NCBI GenBank assembly: GCA_021018815.1 | Contig: JAITYX010000046.1 | Location: 4,529,501 to 4,593,500, forward strand | Direction of reading: 5' to 3' | DNA: 64,000 nucleotides | Source: Talinum fruticosum | Lineage: Eukaryota > Streptophyta > Magnoliopsida > Caryophyllales > Talinaceae | Shown here: one piece after another, positions 22,333 to 33,293 of the stretch | How the letters are laid out: each line of letters opens with the position of its first letter | Position numbering within the stretch: position 1 is the first letter of the stretch | The notes under the pieces: model-generated | Seen by the model: the letters and a program-made list of their open reading frames with translations, nothing else | What the model was told of the DNA's origin: nothing | The model's database searches: none | Made by a program: the position numbers and the translations under genes

Positions 22333-23908
22333 TGAAGACTCGAGACACTCGCTCAATACTTTTCTCGAGTTGTATAAATGGAATCGGGTATAACAATCTC
22401 ATACCTATAGAGTTTTTATTCCAAGGCATTCTCTCGTATCTCCGAAACTTATTTGAGTAAAATAGTATCTTTTCTAAGTGATACAGCTCTTACTTATTAT
22501 ATTTCTTGCTTATCCGTAAGCGACTCGGAAACCGGTTCTTTGTTCCGAGTCCAAGCATCACTCAGTCTTATCGCAGATTGAATAGACCAAGTATTTCGTC
22601 TTTTCTCACTCGGAATCGACTTGTGGTTGTAAGTCCTATTTTGTAATAGTCAGTATTTTTAGCTTGTTTCATGCTTAGTCTATATCAAGTTAATTCACTC
22701 GATATTCTTTACTGAACTTGATTCTTCGCTTAGACTAAGTCGGATGGAATTTTGAGTATCATGGATATTGGACTCGTAAAATTCCATTTCGTTTCCGACT
22801 CGGATAATCAGTTGGTTTATTTATCGTAATTATTTTATTACTCGTGTCTAATCTTGGCCCAAAGTATTTTATACTTTGAGAACCAAAATTAATTTACTTT
22901 TGTAGGTTATTCAATCGAGGATACACTTTTCAAACTACAAAAGTAACCGGCTTCGAACGTCAAATCACCAGCAGACATGGCTCCTCACCTTCTCCGCTCC
23001 AGTCCCAGTAGATTGTGTCGTGGCTGTCTGTTTCCAAATCTGGAAAACTGGAACGCCAAGCTTAACAGATGGTTTGCACCTTATCTTTCAAGACACCGCT
23101 AATGGTTTTGGGACTTCCAAGAAGAGTTAAACCGTTGTCCAACGTTCATATTACAACGGATACTTTCCGAGTGACTCGGAAAGCTTCTATCAACGGTCAC
23201 GAGAGGACTCTCGGTCAGCGAGATGAAGATAACGGCTATTCTGCCCGGTTATCTATAAATAGAAGCCATCTCACAAGACTTGAAGAGAGACGAACATATT
23301 GCTAATACACATACTTGCTCAAAGTCGTTGTACTTACTTTCAATCTTCAACTTACAACTCCCACTCGTAATTCTTTACTTTCCGAGTTGTAAGGTCTTGT
23401 ACTCGATTACAAACTCTTTCTTACATTCTCTGTAAGGTCCCTTGACTAAGCCGTAAGGGTTAACTCAGCTTAGTTGTCCCTAACTCGTAAGGGTTATCTC
23501 AGCTAGGAAGTACTAGATCGGATAAGGGAATTTCGAGTCTAGGAAAACTTGTATAGAGTTGTCTAAGGGAACAACTCGGGTTCGATCGGTTCACGGTATT
23601 TTGTGGACTCAAAATAGTGAATTTGACTTCGTGTCCGGATTGACACGGTCCGTGGTTTTCTGCCCCAGGAGGGTTTCCACGTAAATTCTAAGTGTTATCG
23701 TTCCGAGTTCATTTTAGACTCGGACAGCTTTACTCGCTCTTGCTCTTTCGCTTGATAGCCTTCCGAGTCCAATCTTTTCGATCCTATTGATAGACTCAAA
23801 ATCTGTCTCTGTCTTGTTTTTGACGAAGAGGGAAGTTTCCACGAAAAACTTCTATCACCCTATTCACCCCCTCTAGGGTGACTCGGACTCTCCCCAAGCA
23901 AACCTTCG
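22333..23908 (+). repeat. 3' LTR of element B
   Basis: It starts TGAAGACTCG and ends CCTTCG; the last base of the expected CA is mutated. TATA box at 23253-23261. A 21-nt near-palindrome lies at 23163-23183 with 10-base arms CTTTCCGAGT and ACTCGGAAAG around a central G. Confidence 0.93.
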
Positions 23909-23913
23909 GAAAG
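23909..23913. other. target-site duplication of element B, right copy
   Basis: GAAAG, matching 13873-13877. The sequence then continues as the LTR of element A. Confidence 0.9.
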
Positions 23914-24296
23914 ATCAAGTCATAAGAGTGAAAACATCGTAGTATACGGACTTGATCCGGACGGATAACTCTCAATCAAACATACCGACTTAGAGAGACG
24001 AATTAATGTCGTAATTCACTTTACTTCAAGATATGCGGTCATAACTCGGATATGAAGTGTTAGAGAGAATATTTGATCATGCGATAAATTTGAGTTATGT
24101 CGAGTGACTCGAAATGTCAATGTGAGAGGATAAACAATAATGTGATTTCTAAGTCGGTTAAAATCGAATGAAAACTTATTTAGGAGTTTCTATAACACTC
24201 GGAATGACTTGTAATCAAAACTAAGGAAGGATGAGGTTTGTACCTAAGTCCTTAGGTAGTACTCAGCATGATCTAGTTTTAGAGTCCGAGTCTTCA
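23914..24296 (-). repeat. 5' LTR of element A, start part
   Basis: It continues the LTR interrupted at 13877 and ends TCTTCA (TGAAGA on the minus strand). It matches 4605-4991 of the left LTR, including GAGTGACTC at 24103. Confidence 0.85.
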
Positions 24297-25300
24297 CGCG
24301 AAGAATGCCATGACGAGCCTTGTCTAGCATTACTACTAGAAGGCATTTGTTGTTCATGAGCTTAGGATGATGTCTCGTGCACATTAGGTAGATTACCGGA
24401 AGGAGTTTCTCTAGATCGACATCTCTACAAGATCAAGGAAGCGATTAGAAAATCACTAAAAGCTTAAAGAAGTAGAGAAAGATTGTCCAAGAATGAAATT
24501 TTGAATTCCACGAAGAGCCGATTGAAATCTGATAGATATGGTCCTAGATTGTTCTCGGTCGAACCGCAAAGTTTATTCAAGTATTATCAATGAGAAAAAT
24601 GCTTTTAGCACGCCACTAAAAGGAAAAGAGCACATAACTCTTAGCCCTCGCCAATTTCTAGGAAAGGGATGTCCGACACATTCCCCTTCCGGGATTTCAG
24701 GAATGGTGATGAAACGGGAGGTCCCCCGACATAGTAACATCCACGTTGAGACTCGGGATGTGAATGTCAATAGGAGTGAGCTACCAAGGAAGAGAAGATG
24801 ATGATTAATTTCCATACAAAAATTCAAAGTTATAAGAGAGAAGTTGAGCACTTACTAGTTGAGCCATGATGCGAGATGCATGATGGGCATAGGAGGTTTG
24901 TAAATTCAAAAGTGAGGTAAACGGATGCCCCACCATGGCCACTGCTTGCTTATCCGGAGAAAGAGAACGAAAATAGAACATGGTCGAAAAAGGATCAACC
25001 GGAACAAATGGAGCCACGTGTGAACTTGAATCGAGGAGTAGTCCTCTCCCCAAGATACCAACAAAACCCAAAAGGATCTTCAAACAAGATCCTTCTCTCA
25101 CTTAATTCCCGAGCCACAAGGACATTTTGGGGAAGTTGAAGTTGAGCCCAAGGATGGAAGTTGGCCTACACATAAGAATGATTAAGAAATCAGCAAGCAA
25201 GAGTGAAAAACAATAAGAAAATAGACAAAAACCATGGATATAAGGGGCTGGACTACACCACTAGCGGCCCCACAGACAGTGGTCCAGGCTGTGGGCATAA
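24297..25300 (-). other. probable 3' part of antisense PMD ORF, badly decayed
   Basis: No continuous frame is left. On the minus strand, segments such as FYFRSLSPDKQAV (near 24960) lie in the position expected for the C-terminus of the plant-mobile-domain ORF upstream. I could not assign a domain. Confidence 0.3.
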
Positions 25301-26530
25301 CCAAAATGCTAAAGGTGTGTTGAAAAGCTCGTTTAGGCCTATTTTGGAGCAAATTTTGAGAGTAAAAGTAATATACCGAGTTAACGCGATTGAGGGCTAA
25401 CCTCAAAAAGCCTATCTCATGTATTTTAGTTTGCTCAAGATTTATTCTAGCCCATGATACGAACGCTGGAACGTGAACCGATTCGTTGAACCGGGAGAGA
25501 GATGTGGAAAGTATTCATATAGCCACAGCTACATTTTGACAAGTCAAGTAAGTCTTTTTTATCCACATAAAATGAAAAGTAAATGTTGAAGAAAGGAATA
25601 ATTTGAGCATACCTCAATGATCTTCCATAAGTCATTTAAAAGGAAGATAGTTGGTGGAATCGAGTCCGGCCTTGTATGCCGCACACTGGCACGGAGGCCT
25701 CTAATGAGGCAAGTATATGAGAGAGCATCCCAATTGAGCCCCTTTATTCTATCAAGATCCACTAGGTTCACCAAGTAGTGAACATGAATCTTAGCGGCCT
25801 GATCGGAGAAGAGGATCATGCTTAAAAGGAGAGCAAGCACAACCCTCACTTGTTGTTGAGGAGAACGTTGAGGCTAAAAACTTCATCCTCAAAAGCCTAA
25901 ACAAGAATGGTATATTTGAAGTGGTTATTATGTGGAAATTTCTCTACTACGGGACCAAAAAGGTGATGGAGGTAGTCATGGTTTTTGTACAAATTCCGAT
26001 TATAAGCTAAAGGTTCCCCTAAAAGCCTAGACCGAATAAAACGGCAAAGTCAAAGGGTGTTATTGTCATCTCACCAAAAGGAAGATGGAATGTGTTGGTG
26101 GTGTCCCAAAATCGCTCACCGATGGCTCTAATAGGATCTCTCTCCCTCCTATCAATGAGATGCCATAAAGCAATGTAGGGAGGTCCGAATCCAAGCATTG
26201 TACATGACATTCTCGAGAGGAAAGTGCATCCTCTCGCATGTCTCCATAAACTTTGGGATGGCTCCACCGCTCCGAATTGAGTCTTTTCGCAAAACAAAAT
26301 CCCACAAGATTTTGGTTAAAACTTTACTCTAAATGAGCAAACGAAGAAGTTTAAGCTAATTAGCTTATAGAAGAGGAGATGGCAAGTGAAGAAACATGGC
26401 TTTCAGCTTCAACTAGAAGATCACTTGGATCACATTCATTCCGTGGACGCCATTTGCGCTAGAGGAAAGATTCTTGAGTAAGACTCTCAGCTTTGGTTCT
26501 TCCTATAGGGTGAGCTTTTCTTCTAGTCAT
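25301..26530 (-). pseudogene. antisense extra ORF with plant mobile domain (PMD)
   Basis: The minus-strand ATG at 26530 gives MTRRKAHPIGRTKAES. The domain core at 26297-26019 reads ERFWDTTNTFHLPFGEMTIT, then PFDFAVLFGLGF, the hallmark of the plant mobile domain (W-P-T-TFHLP-GEMTITL-D---LLGL). Downstream pieces include DRIKGLNWDALSYTCLIRGL (25559-25849), equivalent to the usual L-RI--Y-WG--ALA-LYR-L block. At least four frame lesions follow. PMD proteins occur both as host MAIN-like proteins and in transposons. Here it lies upstream of a Ty3-type polypurine tract and LTR but antisense to them, as described for extra ORFs of Tat elements. Confidence 0.7.
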
Positions 26531-26646
26531 TTTGAAGGCAAGGAATTCTTGAGAACCAACTAGCTTTCAAGAAAGAACAAAGGAAATGCAAGAGGAGAGC
26601 AAGAGTAAGGTAAAGAGTTGGTGTGCAAATGAATCACACCATGCAC

Positions 26647-26658
26647 CCCTTTTATAGG
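26647..26658 (-). promoter_or_regulatory. TATA box of the antisense PMD ORF
   Basis: The minus strand reads CCTATAAAAGGG, about 120 bases before the ATG at 26530, with a CT-rich leader between them. This is a good plant core promoter by eye; activity is inferred. Confidence 0.55.
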
Positions 26659-26659
26659 A

Positions 26660-27273
26660 AAACCGGTCAAGACATCCAAGCATATAAAACAAGGGTCAAA
26701 AATTAATGGGGAATTGAAGGAATCCGACCAGGCACGCCGGGGCCACGCTTGCCAAAGGTTGGCCGGCGTTGGCCACGAGGCTCCGTGCAGTCCAATCGGC
26801 GACAACTTTTTAACCTAGCCCACATCCCTAGTCCGAGCAACTTTGTCCTCTTGGAACATGTGATTTTCGTCCCTTATGCATGCAAGTGGGAGCTTTCGGG
26901 CCCATCAATCGGCTTTTTCGAACAGCTTTATCGATCTGTTTCGATCGAATTCAGGTAAAAATACTAAGCTTTTGTTAACTCGGTTATGCACTAACAAGTG
27001 TGCTAGCACAAGCAGATTATTTAGCCAAGCTTTAGATTAAAAGACAGCTTGAAGTTTCAGCATCAAAATATGCAAAGCTTCGGGCTCGATCAAGCCAAAC
27101 TTAGGATCCTTTTACCGAACTTCGTAACACATGCATCGCGATCATGTTCAGGTCTCACTTTGGAGTTCAGGTTTGACAACAACCAATTTCAAGTATCACA
27201 TAATGTCTTATAAAAATCGAGGTAAGTACCCTTCACTCGTTTACTTTGACCCTTTGTCTTTCTAGACTCGGTC
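26660..27273. other. non-coding segment between PMD promoter and polypurine tract
   Basis: No coding signal was recognised. It would be the 3' untranslated part of the gypsy element and, on the other strand, the upstream region of the antisense ORF. Confidence 0.4.
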
Positions 27274-27286
27274 AAAGTGGGGGCTA
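27274..27286 (+). other. polypurine tract of Tat-type element
   Basis: AAAGTGGGGGCTA, followed by CGTAGACATCT. Plant Tat LTRs commonly begin TGTAGACA, so the first T is probably mutated to C. This marks the following LTR as a 3' LTR. Confidence 0.7.
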
Positions 27287-27954
27287 ACCGTAGACATCTA
27301 AAAAGTGTCGTCCTTTATCTCGTTATTTCGTATTTTGTTTTTTCGGCCCGATGATGATAATCCCGAGTCCTGTTTGTGGATTTGGATTTTGAACCGTGAT
27401 CGATCGGTGCAATATAAGCCGAGTAAACCACAAAGAACCCCCAGCACCACTTAAATAGCCTTTTGCCTTGGGTTGGTCCACAAATCCTCTTTTCTTTCGG
27501 ACCGCCAAGAGTCGGCCGAGCCTTTAGAGATTGGGGAGTCCTATGACGTATGTTGGGAAATTCCAAGTATAGAATACCGCATTCTACATTTATCTAAGTC
27601 GGATAAGGAGCTGAAGACCCGAAGACAACGTTGAAGCGTTGCATTTCATGATTAGAAGCATCAAAGTGCTACATTTTAAGCTTCACAAGACAGTCCATAC
27701 GAGGCTATAAGTTTTCCCTCTAAACGACGTTGCGGCCGATGCCCGTTTTTAAAAGCATGGTGGAACGCTGCATTTTGAGCTTGAAGAGTCCTTGGAGAAA
27801 CAACTAGGGCATGAAACCCTAAGAGGGTCCGGTCGACGCCCCCTCCTCTCTTTTAACCGGTTTTATCTCTTAAGGAATGGTCCGGTTTTATTTCGACTAT
27901 TTGGACTGGCTGATAAGAGGCAAACCCTAGGTCATTTGTGATCTAACGCCTCTC

Positions 27955-27963
27955 CTATAAATA
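27955..27963 (+). promoter_or_regulatory. LTR TATA box (Tat-type LTR)
   Basis: CTCCTATAAATAGAAAGCC, in the middle of the LTR as expected for a U3/R border. Confidence 0.6.
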
Positions 27964-28112
27964 GAAAGCCTTAGCTCTCATTCCCATACGACTTCTTGCC
28001 TTAGCATCACGTTGTTGAAAGCCAATTTGAATGCTCTCAATCTAATCATTACTCTATTGAATTTTCCATAAACATTCATCTTTCACCATTGAATCCGTAC
28101 AAAGAGCTAAAG

Positions 28113-28468
28113 AATATTCGATTATTCTGATCTCTAGGCACCCATTCAGCTTATCATTACCATACCCTAGACACAATTCACGAAACTAGCCCTTTCCTTC
28201 GGATTGTCACCATTGCATCGAGAGATCCGGCGAGGAGATCCAGATTAGCACGGTGGGACAACCCGAGGGCCATATTTCAACCTTCTAACGGTTATATTCA
28301 ATTATTCTAATCTCTCGGGCACTCATTCAACTAATCACCGCCATACCTTAGACACAATTCACAAAACTAACCCTTTTCTTTGGATTGTTGCCATTGCATC
28401 GGACATTCGGCAATTCAAATCAGCAAGGTGGGACAACTTGAGGGCCTTATTTCAGCCTTCGAACGATT
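28113..28468 (+). repeat. 178-bp tandem duplication within the LTR
   Basis: Unit 1 (28113-28292) and unit 2 (28293-28468) share ATATTC-ATTATTCT, CCATACC-TAGACACAATTCAC and GGTGGGACAAC--GAGGGCC. The second LTR copy near 39690-39800 appears to hold only one such unit. Confidence 0.75.
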
Positions 28469-29420
28469 ATATTTATTTCTGTTTTATTTGCTTTCCATAT
28501 TGTGATTTAAGAGATGTAATCCCTTTAATTTCCTCCTCGACCGATATAATCTTTTATTTCTCACTTTTCTTTCTTTTAATGCTTTCTTTATCGCTTTTCT
28601 TTATCGTTTTCCTTGTTATGTTTTGGTTGCTTTAATTTTTTTTCGTATGTTATACGCTTGTTTTCTTACATCTTTATCAATACACTACTCGAACTAGTAA
28701 TAGCCATCTTCGGATGGGTGAAATGGAGGGATTTATCCCTACATTTCGTACCCTCGCCCGAATCCGATTCTTAGTTCAAAACCGATGGAGTTAATTTTTA
28801 GTCTTTCTCTATCTTAGTTTTTCCCATACTAAGATCGAGGGAGCAAGTCTTTTTTGTGTTTTTGTTAATTTTTTCTTTCTTAAAAATTGACTAGCGACTC
28901 CCTTATTTTATGTTTTGTTCTACGCAAAATCGAATCTCGGTGTTTTCTAGGTGCAAGAAAAATGATCTTAGGTTCTGGGTCCGCCTACCGGGCAGAGACC
29001 GTTGCTGGTTTCACCAACCATGGCCTCCGCCCGGTGCCCGCCTTCCTCTCGGTACAGGCTACGGCCAGCACTGTGGGCCGGCGGTGGTGGGTTTGGTTCT
29101 GACCGGTGTTTTCACACCAATCTGGCCCTAAAGCCCCACGGTAGAATTATAACCTTAATATCATTTAGTCGTTAATTAGAAAATAAGATCTCGATACTTC
29201 TAAAATAATTGCTAAAATAAAATTATTAATAAAACCGCCAATCAAATCTCGATTTAATTCATTTTAACTTGATTTAATAAAATTCGGAAATCTTAATAAA
29301 AAGTTCATCCCCATACTCCAAAATTGACTTTCAAAAATTATCTTCAAAAGTAATCTTAAAAAGGAGACCCGACATAAGTGGGGAAGCTCGGCAGGTCCTC
29401 GACCGGTCGTGGTTCCTACA

Positions 29421-30125
29421 CCACTATGGCAACAGAGTTCATTACATGCTATGTGGCATCTAGTTATGGGATGTGGTTGCGGAATGTCCAAAATTGTTAC
29501 TTGTTTTGTTATTGTTCAGTAGCAAAAACAAGGAATAAAAATAGTGCGTAAATTTTCTACCGATTTTTATTTTCCGATTTTGTTCTGAATTTTTCTTGAG
29601 TCAATTTGTTTTGATTTTGTGTTTTGATAATATTTGCATATTTGTAGGACTGTTAAGAGTTTAGGGTAATTTTTGTGAATGTTTTTGAAATTTTCATAAT
29701 TTTCTGTAATTTTAAGAAGTAATTAGGTTAGAAACATTGATTAAAAAATTTATATGCTTAATCCTTAGATTTTTCCTGAATTTTTGGCTTATATTTTTTG
29801 TAGTTATTGTTTTATTTTTAGTTTGTTTTTTGTTTTGAATATTGTGTTTTAGTTTTGTTTTCTATTTTCTTATTTTGAAAAATAAAAAGAAAATAACCAG
29901 AAAAATAAAAAGACCAAAAATATATTTGTGGGGTTGTTCGAGTGCATGAGATATTGGGTTAAGGAATCTAAAAGAAGATTTATTAGGATTTACCTTCTAA
30001 TTGAAACAAAACCCGAACCTAAACTAGAGAAAATGACTCGAATTTGGACCACATGAGAGAACCTTGAGCGACCTCTTTTATCCTTTTAGGAGCTTTAACT
30101 ATTCATGTTTTAACTTGCCCGATTT
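29421..30125 (+). other. T-rich leader of an Athila-type element
   Basis: No ORF. It is T-rich, low-complexity sequence leading into an Athila-type gag; the leader at 43230-43440 has similar composition. A 5' LTR or primer-binding site for it is not visible. Confidence 0.4.
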
Positions 30126-30690
30126 GGAATCTAATGTGACTCTTTTGATTGAATCACAATATATTTAAATGCTCCCAAAATTTTCATGGTTCTAAAGATG
30201 CATATATATTTTTAATGGAATTTGATGAAGTGATTTCTATAATACATTTTCCTAATATCTCCGATGATGAAATAAGAATGAGATTAATCCCTTTTGCTTT
30301 AAAATATGTTGTTAAAAGTTGGATATAGAACTTAATTGCTAACTCTATTTCTACTTGGGATGATAGTATTAGAATGTTTTTGGAAAAATATTTCCCTATG
30401 GCAAAACTATGAAGTTAAGGAATGAAATCAATCAATTTATTCATATGGATAAAGAATCATTTTGGAATTACTTTGAAAGATTTAAGAATTTATTGGCCCA
30501 ATGTTCCTACCACGGTTTAGAACAAGTGGCGTCTTTGCCAAATAGTTTATGAAGGACTTGACCAACAGACTAGAACCATGTTGCAGTCCATGTGTCACGG
30601 TAGTTTTCTTTCTAAGAATCCTACAATTGTTTGGGAATTTTTAAAGGACTTACTGGAAAAGACTATGCAATTGGAAACCATAAATAACAA
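30126..30690 (+). pseudogene. Athila-type Ty3/gypsy gag relic
   Basis: In shifting frames the + strand reads FHGSKDAYIFLMEFDEV, DDEIRMRLIPFALK, VKSWI, STWDDSIRMFLEKYFP, LRNEINQFIHMDKESFWNYF, ERFKNLLAQCSYHGLE and QTRTMLQSMCHGSF. This is the retrotransposon gag domain as found in Athila elements. Three stops and two frameshifts are present. It stops abruptly at about 30690 where sequence changes to a copia RNase H tail. Confidence 0.75.
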
Positions 30691-30714
30691 CAACAAGAGT
30701 TCGAGAAAGTCAAA

Positions 30715-30897
30715 ATTTGTGACTCTCAAATTATTAGTTGTGAAAGAAAGAGTTGAGAGTGAGGAATTATCAATTAAGCACATTGGTACAAACTCTACGA
30801 TTACGGATCCATTTACTAAGGCGATACCACCTAGTCGGTTTCATGAGCATGTGGCTCATATAGGTGTTGTGTCATCTTTTGAGTATATTAAGTTTTA
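30715..30897 (+). pseudogene. Ty1/copia RNase H C-terminal tail
   Basis: The frame ending at 30897 reads VKERVESEELSIKHIGTNST, then ITDPFTKAIPPSRFHEHVAH and IGV. This is the end of copia pol (consensus I-H-TN-M-ADP-TK-L----F--H). It is followed by GTGGGGAG at 30898-30905, a polypurine tract, so an LTR start is expected at about 30908. This family differs from the Sirevirus elements. Confidence 0.75.
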
Positions 30898-30907
30898 GTG
30901 GGGAGTT

Positions 30908-31060
30908 TGTAATTTAGATACACATTTGACTATTACAATTTTGGTTTTCAAGTGATGAGGATATTTTCTCGTAGAATTAAATTTATATTAAAGTTTACTT
31001 TATACTTTGTTTATATTTTGGATCTCTCTAAAGTTTAAGGTGGACTAGTTGGTGTAAAGC
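30908..31060 (+). repeat. probable start of a copia 3' LTR
   Basis: It starts TGTAATTTAG directly after the polypurine tract. No matching second copy was found in the window and the end is not clear; 31060 is a guess. Confidence 0.35.
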
Positions 31061-31506
31061 CCCCAAATTCCACAATCACTAGTTTAGTCTTGACAACTAA
31101 TTAACTAGTAAATAGTGCATCGGAAAGGAATATTAGAAGCGTTACCGCCGCTCTAGACAAAGATCAAGGCAACTCCCTTGAAAATAATAATATGAACAGA
31201 ACTCCACCATGTCACTTGTAAAAGTAAAGTTGAAAACATCTCGGACGCCTAACTTGTACAACCTCAAGTCAAGTTGATAGTACCATCATAATTATAACTT
31301 ATTTAATTAGAAAATATATGACTTCCAAACATCACATTCCTTGCTACCACTATGAGCTTCTAAGTCTCGTTGAGCAAAATAAATATGTCTACTCCTTTTT
31401 TCCATCAACATTAGCATTACCTAAAACAAAACATATAAAAACATTTCGAATTAGTGAGCTGAAGCTCAGTACTATCCTTACACTCGTAAATGAATATTAT
31501 GTAAAG

Positions 31507-31648
31507 TTATTTGTGAGCGTGCGTATTTCAATTCACTTATAAATCGAGATAGGAAGAATATGATAAAACAAGTTACTCATTTATTATCTAAGTGGCTCCT
31601 TATGATCAACGGTTTCCTTATTTGTGAGCGTGCGTATTGCAATTCACT
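31507..31648 (+). repeat. two copies of a 31-base repeat, 111 bp apart
   Basis: TTATTTGTGAGCGTGCG followed by TATT(T/G)CAATTCACT occurs at 31507 and 31618 with one mismatch. The interval does not otherwise repeat. Confidence 0.8.
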
Positions 31649-32161
31649 AACTCAACAACTAAATTGTCACAAATCCCATAACACAACCTTGAGTGTTTTG
31701 GTCGATTTTAAGGCTAACTTAGAAAATTCACATCTTTTTCACTCGGATGTCGAATTAAGGCATAAGACCCCGAATTAGAAATATTGAAAAGTTCTCTAAA
31801 AATTTCATTCATATTATAAAGTCCAAAAATGACAACAATAAACTCATAAACTTGCTTGAATCAAACTGCTCCTAATTTATGTAAAAATTGCACCATTTCG
31901 ATAAAACGATCATAACTGGAGTTGTACACCTCCAAATCTAGCGAAATTTGATTTATTGAAAAGATAACTTCCTGTTCTATGTTGTACCATATTCATAAAC
32001 TTTAATGTATCTCAAATTACTCCATATTCTACCTTTATTTTACACCTTATTTAAAATTTTCTATTTGCCTACCCTCCTTGCTCCTTAAGGATAACTTCTT
32101 TACTTTAACCCTATATATATCTATCTATATTTTCAACCTATAATTTTTCCCCAAATAATAC

Positions 32162-32395
32162 ATGCAACATAATTTCAAGATCATCTTTTCCTTCTCTTTA
32201 CTTCTTTTTGTGTTTCTTTATTTACAAAGCAAAAGCATCCAAACTCTTCATTTTCTCCAAACTCCTTCATTTCTATATCACTATTTTGGTGTGTTTCTTC
32301 TTGGTACTTTTAGGGAGGAAAAACAACTCATATTTCTAGGAATTTCAAACCAATGTACGTATGATACTTGTCAAATTATTTTTAAAAAATCATAG
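32162..32395 (+). CDS. short ORF with signal-peptide-like N-terminus, doubtful
   Basis: A 77-codon frame starts MQHNFKIIFSFSLLLFVF, which looks like a secretory signal peptide. A TATA-like CTATATATAT lies about 50 bases upstream. The rest (TLHFLQTPSF, then a few charged residues) matches no peptide family I know. AT-rich sequence often yields such hydrophobic frames by chance, so it is only a candidate. Confidence 0.15.
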   Translation: MQHNFKIIFSFSLLLFVFLYLQSKSIQTLHFLQTPSFLYHYFGVFLLGTFREEKQLIFLGISNQCTYDTCQIIFKKS

Positions 32396-33282
32396 GCTAA
32401 AACCATGTGCATTTTAAAAACTACAACTAAACAAAACCATTGTTTTGAAAAAATTCATGTGCAAGCTAAAACAATTGGCTTGATTACTAAGTATACATTT
32501 GACTTGACTTGACTTGACTTGACTTGATTTTGACTTTGGCTTGACCAATTTTATTTGACTAGGTAATTTACTAAATATAAAATTAATAATTTTGATGCAT
32601 GTGAATTATTCCAATGAACACATAATTTTAATTGTTTTAAGAAGTATTAAGACCGACGAAAATATTACATGACCGATTAATTACAAATTGAAATCAAGTA
32701 TTCATATGCAACTATTCACAAATGATCTTATTTATTAATTTATATGGAGCATATGTATATGTTTAAGTGTGTTACTACATTTTGTTTTATAAAAGTTGTA
32801 AGGATGTAATTTAATTTCTATTATTTAGTACTTGAGATTTAATATTTAGCTAGGCTATTTCATTAGTAACTTTATTTATCTAATATATGCATAAATCATA
32901 TGTTTGAACGAAGACCTCCATGGTAATTCGAGCCTACCAAAAAAAACACTTATAAATTTCGAATTAAAGTGCACGTGCTCAATGGTTTACTTAACCGTTG
33001 TTTAAGAAAATTAATAATATTACTTACTATGGGGTTGTTATAGTTGGAAATAGACATGTTGAGATCAAATTACATGAAATTTACATGTCACACATCCACA
33101 TCATGATCTAAGTCATTTATATTAGCATAAGTAATCATTGACCGATCGAGCTATGATAATGTAATGAAGGCCACTTTGGTCCTATGTTAATATTATTGAT
33201 GGAAGAGATGGATTTAGATATATTGTAAGTGAGGTTGAGCTCAAAATTTGGTTGGTACATATTGTAAGGTCGCATATAACTC

Positions 33283-33293
33283 AAGTGGGAGAT
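33283..33293 (+). other. polypurine tract of a copia element
   Basis: AAGTGGGAGAT, directly followed by TGTTG, the commonest plant copia PPT/LTR junction. Confidence 0.7.

Larger units (their letters stand above)
13878..23908 (+). mobile_element. Sirevirus-like Ty1/copia element B, complete structure
   Basis: A full-length 10,031-bp insertion with two LTRs (1,578 and 1,576 bp), primer-binding site, gag, pol, ORF3, polypurine tract and 5-bp target duplication. It belongs to the same family as A and C. By eye the LTRs differ at about 50-70 positions, mostly at CG-containing motifs. Several frames are broken, some by single-base insertions that look like sequence errors, so B may be less decayed than it appears. 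It sits in the LTR of element A in opposite orientation. Confidence 0.93.
4351..24296 (-). mobile_element. Sirevirus-like Ty1/copia element A (minus), interrupted by element B
   Basis: On the minus strand the order is 5' LTR (24296-23914 plus 13877-12766), primer-binding site, gag (from 12705), pol (to 7733), ORF3 (7101-5769), polypurine tract and 3' LTR (4991-4351, missing about 0.85 kb). The copia order PR-INT-RT-RNaseH, long LTRs of about 1.5 kb and a third ORF after pol place it in the Sirevirus-type copia group. Element B lies in the 5' LTR. Many frames are broken, so it is not autonomous. Its own target duplication cannot be checked because the left LTR is truncated. Confidence 0.85.
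27289..29420 (+). repeat. 3' LTR of a Tat-type Ty3/gypsy element
   Basis: It runs from (T)GTAGACATC to GGTTCCTACA, 2,132 bp. A TATA box CTATAAATA lies at 27955-27963. Its right half matches the second LTR at 39690-40784, sharing the ACTAGTAA, GACTCCCT and TTTTTCCATACTAAG blocks. A direct duplication of about 178 bp lies just after the TATA region (28113-28292 and 28293-28468). Confidence 0.78.
31061..33282. other. AT-rich region without recognised genes
   Basis: It holds a 31-base repeat (31507-31537 and 31618-31648), a short GACTT repeat (about 32508-32528) and one short ORF described separately. Otherwise I see no coding or element structure. Confidence 0.4.

Noticed and set aside
24297..26530. 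Functional MAIN/MAIL-type host gene
   Set aside because: The PMD frame has several stops and frameshifts and sits antisense just upstream of a gypsy polypurine tract and LTR.
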